The translations under genes were made by a program, and so were the position numbers. From positions 1 to 32,136 of the forward strand of contig CAMLFX010000028.1 of assembly GCA_946479435.1 (NCBI GenBank): a stretch of DNA of 32,136 nt, read 5' to 3'. Position 1 is the first letter of the stretch, and each line of letters begins with the position of its first letter. Positions 7,749-15,951 of this stretch are shown here, in pieces. Under the pieces are notes generated by a model. The model had not been told where the DNA came from. It did not search any database and saw only the letters and a program-made list of their open reading frames with translations. Origin of the DNA: an uncultured Sphingobacteriales bacterium (lineage in GTDB: Bacteria; Bacteroidota; Bacteroidia; Chitinophagales; Chitinophagaceae).

Positions 7749-8153
7749 TTATATTTTCCAGTCGTCAACACTGCTACCTTCTTCCGCAACTACTGAAGAA
7801 GAAATGGCCGGTGTTTCGCTATTCAGGTTCAATGCACCTTCTTCGCCATCCTGATCGTGATTGTAGGCATCGAAATCGAAATCGGGCATCAGGTCAGTTT
7901 TTACATAACCGATAGTTTCGGTAAGTGCAGCCAGAAATTTGTTGAAATCTTCTTTGTACAGGAACATTTTGTGCCTGTCGTAACCGTTATCATCAAAGCG
8001 TTTTTTGCTTTCAGTAATAGTGATAAAGTAGTCATTACCGCGAGTAGAGCGAACATCAAAAAAATAAGTCCTTCTCTTACCTGCCTTGATGCGTTTGCTG
8101 AAAAGGCTTTCGTTGTTGCGGTTATCGCCAAAGTTTTTGTTTTCGTACGACAC
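7749..8153 (-). CDS. PUR-domain (DUF3276) nucleic-acid-binding protein
   Basis: A 134-residue protein of the DUF3276 / PUR family, small single-stranded nucleic-acid-binding proteins found in Bacteroidota and spirochaetes. The core runs from LFSKRIKAGKRRTYFFDVRST through YFITITESKKRF to HKMFLYKEDFNKFLAALTETIGYV, one PUR repeat (strands then a helix). The tail from about residue 90 is acidic and probably disordered. No ATG precedes the core at a sensible place: the first in-frame ATG (8270) lies inside the atp terminator. A GTG at 8151-8153, preceded by the A-rich ACAAAAAACAGAACT, gives the usual length and is chosen. The gene lies downstream of the atp operon on the same strand but is separated by its terminator. 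Confidence 0.85.
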   Translation of the reverse strand: MSYENKNFGDNRNNESLFSKRIKAGKRRTYFFDVRSTRGNDYFITITESKKRFDDNGYDRHKMFLYKEDFNKFLAALTETIGYVKTDLMPDFDFDAYNHDQDGEEGALNLNSETPAISSSVVAEEGSSVDDWKI

Positions 8154-8255
8154 AGTTCTGTTTTTTGTAGTTATCAATTTAACGTGAGCAAAATTAACCA
8201 AGAATGTGAAGTATCCAAATTTATTGGATAATATGACTAACATTTTATACACACA

Positions 8256-8287
8256 AGAAAGCCCCTGCAAATTTGCAGGGGCTTTCT
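8256..8287 (-). terminator. Terminator of the atp operon
   Basis: A perfect 32-bp palindrome (arms AGAAAGCCCCTGC and GCAGGGGCTTTCT around AAATTT) begins 20 bases after the atpA stop. The stem is GC-rich at its core. It closes the operon and shows that no atpG follows atpA. Confidence 0.9.
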
Positions 8288-8307
8288 ATATGAAGTTATA
8301 TGAACGC

Positions 8308-9888
8308 TTAGTTTTTGAACTGAGGTATCAGATCTTGCGCCATTTTCACCATCTTGTTGATACCATCTTCAGGAAGGTTGCCTTTCTTGAATTCAGCCAA
8401 CAGGTCAGGCATTTTCAATTCCATTTCGCGAAGGAACGCTTCTTCGAAAGCACGCATGTTTTTAACAGGCACTTCACGCACCAGGTTGTTAGTACCCAGG
8501 TAAATGATAGCAACTTGTTTTTCTACGCTATAAGGAGAGAACTGAGGTTGTTTCAGGATCTCTACGTTGCGGCTACCTTTATCAAGGATGATCTTGGTTG
8601 CAGCATCAAGGTCGCCACCAAATTTAGAGAACGCTTCCATTTCACGGTAAAGTGCCTGATCCAATTTCAGAGTACCGGCAACTTTTTTCATCGATTTGAT
8701 CTGCGCACTACCACCCACACGGCTTACCGATATACCTACGTTGATAGCCGGACGGATACCTGCAAGGAACAGGTTCGATTCCAGGAATATCTGACCATCG
8801 GTAATAGAGATAACGTTTGTGGGGATGTATGCTGATACGTCACCCGCTTGTGTTTCAATAATTGGAAGAGCTGTTAATGAACCACCACCTTTTACCAGGT
8901 GTTTGATACTTTCGGGAAGATCGTTCATTGTTTTAGCGATCTCATCGTTATTGATGACTTTCGCAGCACGTTCCAGCAAGCGGCTATGCAGGTAGAATAC
9001 GTCACCAGGATAAGCCTCACGGCCCGGCGGACGACGAAGCAGCAGAGATACCTCACGGTAAGCTACCGCCTGTTTTGAAAGATCATCATATACAACCAGT
9101 GCAGGACGACCAGTATCGCGGAAGAACTCACCTATCGCAGCACCGGCAAACGGAGCGTAGAACTGCAGCGGAGCCGGATCGGCAGCGGGTGCAGCTACAA
9201 TAATAGTATAAGCCATTGCGCCATTTTCTTCCAGTGTTTTCATAACACCAGCAATGGTAGATGCTTTTTGGCCTATTGCTACGTATATGCAATAAACAGG
9301 TTTACCTGCTTCGTAAAATTCTTTTTGGTTGATGATAGTATCGATACAGATAGCTGTTTTACCTGTTTGACGGTCACCAATAACCAGTTCACGTTGACCG
9401 CGGCCGATGGGAATCATCGCATCGATAGCTTTTACACCTGTTTGCAGTGGTTCTTTTACTGGCTCACGGAAGATAACACCCGGCGCTTTACGCTCGATAG
9501 GCATTTCATACAGTTCGCCGGTAAGCGGGCCTTTACCATCTATTGGTTCGCCCAGTGTATTTACTACACGGCCAACCATACCTTCACCTACTTTGATAGA
9601 GGCGATCTGGCCGGTACGACGTACCTGTGCACCTTCTTTAATATCGTTACCCTCACCCATCAATACCACACCCACGTTATCTTCTTCAAGGTTCAGGGCT
9701 ATGGCTTTAACGCCGTTTTCAAAAGAAACCAGCTCACCCTGGCGTACACTATTAAGGCCATATACGCGGGCAATACCGTCACCTACCTGTAGTACGGTAC
9801 CTACTTCTTCAAGATCGGCAGATACGTTGAAGTTGGTTAACTGTTGGCGTAAAATCGCCGATATTTCATCCGGTTTAATCTCAACCAT
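8308..9888 (-). CDS. atpA: F1Fo ATP synthase subunit alpha
   Basis: The alpha subunit forms, with beta, the catalytic hexamer of the F1 head and carries the non-catalytic nucleotide sites. The protein is full length at 526 residues. The P-loop [10 protein letters not shown] is present, as are GIARVYGL near the N-terminus, the segment around [28 protein letters not shown], and the conserved [10 protein letters not shown]. It is the last gene of the atpB-E-F-H-A operon, 51 bases after atpH. In most Bacteroidota atpG follows directly; here a terminator does. The gap to atpH holds a 14-nt tandem repeat. Confidence 0.98.
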   Translation of the reverse strand: MVEIKPDEISAILRQQLTNFNVSADLEEVGTVLQVGDGIARVYGLNSVRQGELVSFENGVKAIALNLEEDNVGVVLMGEGNDIKEGAQVRRTGQIASIKVGEGMVGRVVNTLGEPIDGKGPLTGELYEMPIERKAPGVIFREPVKEPLQTGVKAIDAMIPIGRGQRELVIGDRQTGKTAICIDTIINQKEFYEAGKPVYCIYVAIGQKASTIAGVMKTLEENGAMAYTIIVAAPAADPAPLQFYAPFAGAAIGEFFRDTGRPALVVYDDLSKQAVAYREVSLLLRRPPGREAYPGDVFYLHSRLLERAAKVINNDEIAKTMNDLPESIKHLVKGGGSLTALPIIETQAGDVSAYIPTNVISITDGQIFLESNLFLAGIRPAINVGISVSRVGGSAQIKSMKKVAGTLKLDQALYREMEAFSKFGGDLDAATKIILDKGSRNVEILKQPQFSPYSVEKQVAIIYLGTNNLVREVPVKNMRAFEEAFLREMELKMPDLLAEFKKGNLPEDGINKMVKMAQDLIPQFKN

Positions 9889-9896
9889 ATAATATT

Positions 9897-9924
9897 AATT
9901 CAAAAGTTAAAATTCAAAAGTCAA
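9897..9924. repeat. Short tandem repeat between atpH and atpA
   Basis: Two 14-nt copies, AATTCAAAAGTTAA and AATTCAAAAGTCAA, differ at one base. The AT-rich unit lies in the 51-base gap between atpH and atpA and is probably neutral spacer or an unstructured leader aiding ribosome entry. Confidence 0.5.
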
Positions 9925-9939
9925 AAAAAGTGTAAGTAC

Positions 9940-10506
9940 TTAGTTAAGCTGGCTTACGTAAATATTTTTCAAGAACTGGGCTTTCACATCATTCAGATCG
10001 CGACGTATGCTTGCATCGAACAGTTTATCGTCCATTTGCAATACGAAACCACCTATTATCTCAGGATTCACCACTTCCTTCAGTTCAATTTGAGTGCCTT
10101 CAGGTAAAGAAGCGATCACTTTTTTACGGATAGCATCTTTCACTACATCAGTAACCGCCATAGCTGTGGTCAGCTTTACCGTTTTGATGTTCTTCATCAC
10201 TTTATACTGGCTGATGAAAGCAGCAACTATTTCAGGCATATAACCTTCACGGCCTTTATTTACCATAAGCATAATAAAAGCCTTAGCCAGTTTGCCAACT
10301 TTATCGCCAATCACTGCTTCAATGATCGACAATTTATTATTGGCTTTTATAATGGGGCTACGCAACATGTTAGTAAAATCGCGGCTTTGCTGGCAAATTG
10401 CGTTTAGCAATTCAATATCATTCAAAGTAGGCTCCAGCTGGTTTTGTTCAACAGCCAAGTCTAACAGCGATTTAGCATAACGTGAGGCGAGACGTGGATT
10501 TTGCAT
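9940..10506 (-). CDS. atpH: F1Fo ATP synthase subunit delta
   Basis: Subunit delta caps the F1 head and joins it to the peripheral stalk made of b subunits. The 188-residue protein starts RLASRYAKSLLDLAVEQ, the typical N-terminal helix, and has the C-terminal signature region with GTQIELKEVVNPEIIGGFVLQMDDKLFDASIRRDL, where the conserved Gly-Gly and Asp are visible. The central FINMLVNKGR-like segment appears as FIMLMVNKGREGY. It follows atpF after 31 bases. Length and order are those of the family. Confidence 0.95.
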   Translation of the reverse strand: MQNPRLASRYAKSLLDLAVEQNQLEPTLNDIELLNAICQQSRDFTNMLRSPIIKANNKLSIIEAVIGDKVGKLAKAFIMLMVNKGREGYMPEIVAAFISQYKVMKNIKTVKLTTAMAVTDVVKDAIRKKVIASLPEGTQIELKEVVNPEIIGGFVLQMDDKLFDASIRRDLNDVKAQFLKNIYVSQLN

Positions 10507-10537
10507 GTTAAATGTTCAAAAAAAGTTCAGAAAATCC

Positions 10538-11032
10538 TTAGTTCATTTTTATGTCTTCAGCCAGCAGCTTAGCATAGTCGTTTTGCGCATCGGCTGTAGC
10601 CAGTTGTTTACGCAATACTTTTTCAGCTACTTCAACAGCTAGTTTGCCTATCTCGTTCTTCACTTCGGTAAGGGCTGCCATTTTTTGCTGCTGTATTTGT
10701 TGCGTTGCTTCACCCACCATTTTATCGGTGATAGCTTTTGTAGAGTCTTTTGCTTTGCTAACGATCATATCAGCTTGTTCTTTTGCTTCTTTCAGCATAA
10801 CAGAACGCTCTTCGCGGGCTTGTTGCATGATCTTTTCGTTTTCAGCCTGCAATTGGCTCATTTCTTTCTTTACACGTTCAGCAGAAGCAATAGCATCAGC
10901 TATACCTGTTTCACGATCGTTAAGCGAAGTCAGAATAGGTTTCCATGCAAATTTGCGCAGGATAATGAACACTATAAGGAAAGCAATAAGTGTCCAAACA
11001 AATAAACCGAGTTCCGGGGTTAACAAATCCAT
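10538..11032 (-). CDS. atpF: F1Fo ATP synthase subunit b
   Basis: Subunit b forms the peripheral stalk that keeps F1 from turning with the rotor. The 164-residue protein has one N-terminal membrane helix (about 8-26, GLFVWTLIAFLIVFIILRK), the conserved FAWKPI after it, and then a long charged coiled coil (about 35-140, rich in Glu, Lys, Ala and Gln) typical of the dimeric stalk. It is separated from atpE by a longer gap (about 109 bases) that contains a stem-loop, and is followed by atpH. Confidence 0.95.
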   Translation of the reverse strand: MDLLTPELGLFVWTLIAFLIVFIILRKFAWKPILTSLNDRETGIADAIASAERVKKEMSQLQAENEKIMQQAREERSVMLKEAKEQADMIVSKAKDSTKAITDKMVGEATQQIQQQKMAALTEVKNEIGKLAVEVAEKVLRKQLATADAQNDYAKLLAEDIKMN

Positions 11033-11090
11033 CTTCTAAAATATTAAAAAGGTCAAAAATTATAAAATCTCAAATTCCAGTTTGGTAAAA

Positions 11091-11126
11091 TAACCGCACT
11101 CGCTGCCCTGTGCGTTGAGTGCGGTT
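11091..11126 (-). promoter_or_regulatory. Stem-loop between atpE and atpF
   Basis: TAACCGCACTC and GAGTGCGGTTA form a perfect 11-bp stem around a 14-nt loop, starting 15 bases after the atpE stop on the transcribed strand. The following TTATTTTACC is only weakly T-rich. It may be a partial terminator or a 3'-end stabiliser that raises atpE output relative to atpF; the c subunit is needed in about 8-15 copies per complex. Confidence 0.65.
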
Positions 11127-11141
11127 AAATGTTTTGTACAA

Positions 11142-11420
<279 letters not shown>

Positions 11421-11424
11421 CTAA

Positions 11425-12615
11425 TTAAGCAATGATCTCGTTCTTCGATACGTGATATTCCTGGCCTGTTACTTCATTCACTTCGTGGCCATGATGATCT
11501 GCAGCGCTATCGTGGTGGTGTGCTTCTTCGATAGCCTGGCCAATGAATACAGCCGTAAGGTTAGTGAAGATGAACGCCTGGATAGCTGCTACCAGCAACT
11601 CAAGGAAGAACATGAATATAGAGAACGCCAGTGATACCGGAACAAAACCCCAACCGGCAATTTTGCTCAGTGCACCGAAAATAAAGATCATAGATATAAC
11701 GCTCAGGATAACGATGTGGCCTGCTAACATATTAGCAAACAGACGTATCATAAGAGCGACTGGTTTAATAAATAAAGAGATGATCTCAATAGGTACCAGC
11801 AAAAATTTGACACCCAAAGGTACACCCGGAGGGTTGAATAAGTGACCCCAAAAATGTTTGTTGCCGCTGAATACCATTACTAAAAATGATATGATAGCCA
11901 GGCAACATGTAACTGCGATATTACCGGTAAAGTTAGCACCACCCGGTAACAGGCCCAACAAGTTATTGATCCATATAAAGAAGAATATAGAGAGTAAAAG
12001 CGGCATATAGCGCATATACTTATGGCCAAGGTTTGGCTTGCCTACTTCGTCGCGTATAAAAGTAATAACAGGTTCCAAAGCATTTTGGAAACCGGTAGGT
12101 GCCGTCATGGTACCTTTTTTCTTGTATTTGGCAGCAACGCTTAACATTATCCACAACATCAGGATAACCGATATAAGCATGGATAGTACATTCTTAGTAA
12201 TAGAGAAATCGTAGATCTTATGGCCTTCTTCAGGATTTTCCAATATGATCTTCTCCTTCATTTTATTAGCAGGATCGATCATGTAACCATTGTAAGCTTC
12301 GTGACCGTGATGGAAATGAGACGCAGAGAAAACTGAAAGGCCTGTTTGATTATCATATATAATGACAGGCAAAGAAAGGCTAACCGGTTCGCCATTCACA
12401 TCGAAGAGATGCCAATAGTGCGAATCGCGTATGTGCCCGAAGATAACTTCAGAAGCGTTAAAACCTTTTTTTTCATCTCCATGCGCTTCGTGTTCTGAAC
12501 TAGCTTCAGAATGAGCAGATTCATGGTTTTCTTCATGTTGTGCCAATGCAGGTATTGAAGTGCTGCAAAGTGCAAAACTCAATAGCAGAAAGGAAAATGC
12601 GCGTCTTAATTTCAT
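11425..12615 (-). CDS. atpB: F1Fo ATP synthase subunit a
   Basis: Subunit a holds the proton half-channels against the c ring. At 396 residues it is far longer than the E. coli protein (about 270), owing to an N-terminal addition. That part has a cleavable-looking signal peptide (1-25, ending PALA|Q), a His/Glu-rich stretch to about 48, and a further extracytoplasmic region to about 140. The core then carries the usual helices, with the essential Arg in ALMIRLFANMLAGH and a later AIQAFIFTNLTAVFIGQAI. The C-terminus is again His-rich (EEAHHHDSAADHHGH). N-terminal extensions are common in Bacteroidota AtpB. It is the first gene of the operon, with a promoter element 23 bases upstream. Confidence 0.95.
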   Translation of the reverse strand: MKLRRAFSFLLLSFALCSTSIPALAQHEENHESAHSEASSEHEAHGDEKKGFNASEVIFGHIRDSHYWHLFDVNGEPVSLSLPVIIYDNQTGLSVFSASHFHHGHEAYNGYMIDPANKMKEKIILENPEEGHKIYDFSITKNVLSMLISVILMLWIMLSVAAKYKKKGTMTAPTGFQNALEPVITFIRDEVGKPNLGHKYMRYMPLLLSIFFFIWINNLLGLLPGGANFTGNIAVTCCLAIISFLVMVFSGNKHFWGHLFNPPGVPLGVKFLLVPIEIISLFIKPVALMIRLFANMLAGHIVILSVISMIFIFGALSKIAGWGFVPVSLAFSIFMFFLELLVAAIQAFIFTNLTAVFIGQAIEEAHHHDSAADHHGHEVNEVTGQEYHVSKNEIIA

Positions 12616-12637
12616 TACTAACCCCTGAAATTTTGCG

Positions 12638-12645
12638 CAAAGATA
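12638..12645 (-). promoter_or_regulatory. Promoter -7 element of the atp operon
   Basis: TATCTTTG on the minus strand is an exact TAnnTTTG match, 22 bases before the atpB ATG. A run of T lies about 19 bases further upstream. This places the start of the atp transcript between the small membrane protein gene and atpB. Confidence 0.65.
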
Positions 12646-12703
12646 CTGGTTTTTAATTCATAAAAAAGTAACATCTCTTTTTTTACGCGAGTGTGTTAAA
12701 ATA

Positions 12704-12880
12704 TTACTTATTGCGAGGCTTTCTCCTTGATAATAAATAGATAAGACTAATGAGTAAACCACCCTGACCCAACCAGAAAATTGACCTGCCCAAAGAGGTA
12801 TAAGCTATATGGGGCATAAAACTAAATAAAAACAGCAGCGCGAACACTACGGCTACCATACAAACTGCCACTTTAAGCAT
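12704..12880 (-). CDS. Small two-helix membrane protein, 58 aa
   Basis: I do not recognise this protein by sequence. From the ATG at 12878-12880 it has 58 residues with two hydrophobic segments (about 3-26, and 33-53 around FWLGQGGLLISLIYLL) and a basic tail SRRKPRNK, predicting a hairpin in the inner membrane with the tail inside. An in-frame ATG at 12949 would add 23 residues but run over the start of the divergent GT87 gene, so the shorter form is preferred. It lies upstream of atpB on the same strand, where other bacteria carry atpI/atpZ, but I see no AtpI signature and the atp promoter lies between them. Confidence 0.5.
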   Translation of the reverse strand: MLKVAVCMVAVVFALLFLFSFMPHIAYTSLGRSIFWLGQGGLLISLIYLLSRRKPRNK

Positions 12881-12934
12881 TGGATAATGAATACGGCAAT
12901 GAAAGTAGTATTTTGCGGCCAATTCCATCCACTC

Positions 12935-14122
12935 ATGAGCAAATGGCAATCGCTTAAGAATACTCTGCTAAAACAAGGGGTCATCTTCTGGCTATATATT
13001 ATAGTAGCTGCCATTGCCAGTGTACACCTTGTATTATTAGGTACACACCATGAATTTGAGGGGCGGATGTATACCGAATACAATAATTATATTATATTTA
13101 AAAATTCTTTCTATCATTTATTTGAGGGGAAAGACCTTTATGTATTATACCCCAATGAGCAGTGGGACTTATATAAGTATAGCCCTGCGTTTGCCTTATT
13201 CATGGGGTTGATAGCATGGTTGCCCAATATCATTGGCCTTATAATATGGAATGTGCTGAATGCACTGGTTTTATTCTGGGCTATAAAAATGCTTCCATTC
13301 AGGCAGAGAACTATTAGCCTTTTGCTGTGGTTTGTATTCCTTGAAATGCTTACCTCTATACAAAGCTCGCAAAGTAATGCGATGCTTGCGGGATTGATAA
13401 TAGCAGCTTATGGCTGGTTGCAAAGAGGTAAAGTTGGGTGGGCTACATTAATGCTGGTGCTGGCTACGTTTATTAAAGTATATGGGGCGGTAGGCTTTTG
13501 CCTGTTCCTGTTTTACCCGGATAAGATAAAATTCATCCTATATTCTATACTATGGACATTAATACTGGCTTTTATACCCCTGGCAGTAATATCTCCATCG
13601 GTATTAATGGATCAATACGTCAGCTGGGCAAGAATGATGGCTGAGGATCAAGCTATATCTTATGGTTACTCAGTAATGGCCTTTCTACATGCCTGGTTCA
13701 GGCTGGATAATATTAAGAACCAGGTGATGCTGATAGGGATAATCTTATTTTTTGTACCCCTCGCAAGATATAGATTATATAAAAACAATATGTATCGTAT
13801 CCTGGTGCTAGCTCATATTCTGATATGGGTTGTTATTTTCAACCATAAAGCCGAATCTCCCACTTTTATTATAGCAGTTGCAGGTATTGGTTTATGGTAT
13901 TTTGCCAATAACAGGACAAAATGGCGCGACGGCTTACTTATATGCGCCTTTATTCTTACATGTCTATCGCCAACTGATGTATTTCCACCTGCCTTCAGGC
14001 AGCACATATTAGTACCATTTGTAGTAAAAGTGATTCCTTGTGTATTGATATGGACTATAATAATAGTACAGTTGCTTTCAATGAAAAATGACAAGGTTAT
14101 TGCAAATACAGCAGAAGGTTAA
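12935..14122 (+). CDS. GT87 / DUF2029 family mannosyltransferase-like membrane protein
   Basis: A polytopic GT-C glycosyltransferase-like protein of 395 residues with about ten hydrophobic segments. The first extracytoplasmic loop has the DUF2029 look: NYIIFKNSFYHLFEGKDLYVLYP followed by LYKYSPAFALFMG, where the conserved Tyr-Ser-Pro precedes a helix. Later QSSQSNAMLAGLIIAAYG and ATFIKVYGAVGF also fit. Characterised relatives use polyprenyl-phosphate mannose to extend lipid-linked glycans; the acceptor here is unknown. The ATG at 12935 is chosen over 12887, since the first 16 residues lack family character and overlap the divergent small gene. It stands alone, between the atp operon and pckA. 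Confidence 0.85.
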   Translation: MSKWQSLKNTLLKQGVIFWLYIIVAAIASVHLVLLGTHHEFEGRMYTEYNNYIIFKNSFYHLFEGKDLYVLYPNEQWDLYKYSPAFALFMGLIAWLPNIIGLIIWNVLNALVLFWAIKMLPFRQRTISLLLWFVFLEMLTSIQSSQSNAMLAGLIIAAYGWLQRGKVGWATLMLVLATFIKVYGAVGFCLFLFYPDKIKFILYSILWTLILAFIPLAVISPSVLMDQYVSWARMMAEDQAISYGYSVMAFLHAWFRLDNIKNQVMLIGIILFFVPLARYRLYKNNMYRILVLAHILIWVVIFNHKAESPTFIIAVAGIGLWYFANNRTKWRDGLLICAFILTCLSPTDVFPPAFRQHILVPFVVKVIPCVLIWTIIIVQLLSMKNDKVIANTAEG

Positions 14123-14215
14123 TAGCGACTTAACCGCCAGTTAACAAATAACATTAAAATAATAAGCCATTCTTTTAAAACTGAAAATTTATCATTAGAA
14201 AATCCTTTTAAGTAG

Positions 14216-14223
14216 TATTTTTG
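14216..14223 (+). promoter_or_regulatory. Promoter -7 element for pckA
   Basis: TATTTTTG is an exact TAnnTTTG match 34 bases before the ATG. The leader then has AAAAGGA (14246-14252), 5 bases from the ATG, one of the few Shine-Dalgarno-like sites in the window. Confidence 0.6.
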
Positions 14224-14257
14224 CCGTCTAAAAAATTTTATATTTAAAAGGAATTTT

Positions 14258-15871
14258 ATGCAGGAATATGGTAAGAAAAACCCGGCTGCAAATCTTGCTG
14301 ACCTGGGACTTAACGTAGCGATAGCTCATTGGAATCTTTCTCCAGAAGAATTAGTACAAAAGACTTTGGAACTGGGTCAAGGCGAACTAAATGATACAGG
14401 TGCCCTTTGCGTAAGCACGGGAAAATATACTGGTCGTTCTCCTAAAGACAAATTCACGGTAAAAGATGCTATTACTGAGCATAGTGTAGATTGGGGTGAT
14501 GTAAACATTCCTTTTGAACCCGAGGCGTTTGACAAACTGTATAACAGGGTTGTGGCGCACCTGAGTGGTAAAGAAGTATGGGTACGCGATGCATATGCTT
14601 GCGCCGATCCTAAATACCGCCTGAATATTCGTGTAGTAAACGAAACACCCTGGGCTAATTTATTCTGTAACGACCTGTTCCTGCGTCCTACAGCACAAGA
14701 AATACAATCTCAAAATACTGACTGGCTAATTATACAGGCGCCAAGCTTCCATGCTGACCCTGCAATTGACGGTACACGCCAGGCTAACTTCACTATTGTA
14801 AACTTTACACGTAAAGTGATACTGATAGGTGGTTCGGCCTATACAGGCGAAATGAAGAAAGGTATTTTCGGCGTACTGAACTTTGTGCTGCCCCACGACC
14901 ATAATGTACTGAGTATGCACTGCTCTGCAAACGAAGGTAAAGAAGGCGATGTAGCATTGTTCTTCGGCTTGAGCGGTACAGGTAAAACTACCCTAAGTGC
15001 TGACACTAACCGTGCATTGATAGGTGATGACGAACATGGCTGGGCCGATGGTTCTGTCTTCAACTTTGAGGGTGGTTGCTATGCAAAAGTTATAGACCTG
15101 AGTGCTGAAAAAGAACCTCAGATATATGCAGCTATCAAAGGCAACACTATACTTGAGAACATCAAATTCAAAGAAGGCAGCAAAACTGTAGATTGGACTG
15201 ATGGCAGCATCACGGAAAATACTCGTGCGGCTTACCCAATCGATTTCATTCCTAATGCTAAAGAACCGTCTTATGGTGGTGATCCTAAAAACATATTCTT
15301 CCTTACCTGCGATGCATTTGGCATCCTGCCTCCGATCAGTAAACTGACCAAGGGACAGGCTATGTACCATTTCATAAGCGGTTATACTGCAAAGGTTGCA
15401 GGTACTGAAGTAGGTGTTACAGAACCACAAACAACATTCTCTGCTTGTTTTGGCCGCGTATTCCTGCCTTTGCACCCAACAAAATATGCTGAGCTTTTAG
15501 GTAAAAAACTTGAAGAGCACAGTGATGTAAACGTATGGCTGATAAACACAGGCTGGAGCGGTGGCGCTTATGGTACCGGTAGCCGTATGAGTCTGAAATA
15601 TACCCGTGCTATGATCACCGCAGCAATAAATGGCGAACTGAATAACGTTGAGTTTGAAGCGCATCCTGTATTTGGTGTATTGATGCCAAAGAACGTAGAA
15701 GGCGTACCCGCGGAAATATTGAACCCACGCCAAACATGGGCGGATAAAGAAGCTTACGATAAGAAAGCTAATGAGCTGGCTCAGCTGTTTGTGAAAAACT
15801 TTGAAAAATATGCATCGCAAGCCAATGAAGAAATTATGGCTGCTGCACCTAAAGTAATGGTAAACGCATAA
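14258..15871 (+). CDS. pckA: Phosphoenolpyruvate carboxykinase (ATP)
   Basis: PckA converts oxaloacetate and ATP to phosphoenolpyruvate, ADP and CO2, the entry to gluconeogenesis. The 537-residue cytosolic protein is full length. Visible are GRSPKDKF in the N-terminal substrate region, the kinase-1 P-loop FGLSGTGKTTLSAD, the kinase-2 motif IGDDEHGW, the PEPCK stretch FEGGCYAK, and NTGWSGGAYGTGSRM near the C-terminus. The motif set is that of the ATP-dependent, not GTP-dependent, class. It is a single-gene unit with its own promoter, an AAAAGGA ribosome site, and a strong terminator shared with the convergent antiporter gene. Confidence 0.98.
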   Translation: MQEYGKKNPAANLADLGLNVAIAHWNLSPEELVQKTLELGQGELNDTGALCVSTGKYTGRSPKDKFTVKDAITEHSVDWGDVNIPFEPEAFDKLYNRVVAHLSGKEVWVRDAYACADPKYRLNIRVVNETPWANLFCNDLFLRPTAQEIQSQNTDWLIIQAPSFHADPAIDGTRQANFTIVNFTRKVILIGGSAYTGEMKKGIFGVLNFVLPHDHNVLSMHCSANEGKEGDVALFFGLSGTGKTTLSADTNRALIGDDEHGWADGSVFNFEGGCYAKVIDLSAEKEPQIYAAIKGNTILENIKFKEGSKTVDWTDGSITENTRAAYPIDFIPNAKEPSYGGDPKNIFFLTCDAFGILPPISKLTKGQAMYHFISGYTAKVAGTEVGVTEPQTTFSACFGRVFLPLHPTKYAELLGKKLEEHSDVNVWLINTGWSGGAYGTGSRMSLKYTRAMITAAINGELNNVEFEAHPVFGVLMPKNVEGVPAEILNPRQTWADKEAYDKKANELAQLFVKNFEKYASQANEEIMAAAPKVMVNA

Positions 15872-15887
15872 TTCGATAAATATTGAT

Positions 15888-15921
15888 AAAAAAATCCCGG
15901 CCCGGAAGCCGGGATTTTTTT
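15888..15921. terminator. Bidirectional intrinsic terminator
   Basis: AAAAAAATCCCGGC and GCCGGGATTTTTTT form a perfect 14-bp stem with a CCGGAA loop between convergent pckA and the CPA2 antiporter gene. Both strands end in a run of T. Confidence 0.95.
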
Positions 15922-15951
15922 GTTTGTATATTTAAAGATTATGCGTGCAAC

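Noticed and set aside
8154..8270. Longer PUR-domain protein starting at ATG 8270
   Set aside because: The ATG is inside the atp terminator palindrome and the added residues do not look like the family.
9407..9892. 161-codon open frame on the plus strand within atpA
   Set aside because: It is antisense to the full-length, strongly conserved atpA and encodes a Ser/Thr/Pro-rich product with no family character; it is a by-product of atpA codon use.
12881..12949. Longer form of the small membrane protein starting at 12949
   Set aside because: It would overlap the start of the divergent GT87 gene and adds a polar stretch before the first helix.
14123..14215. Possible small RNA or gene before pckA
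   Set aside because: The AT-rich stretch has only a 5-bp inverted repeat (TTAAC / GTTAA) and no open frame with coding character.
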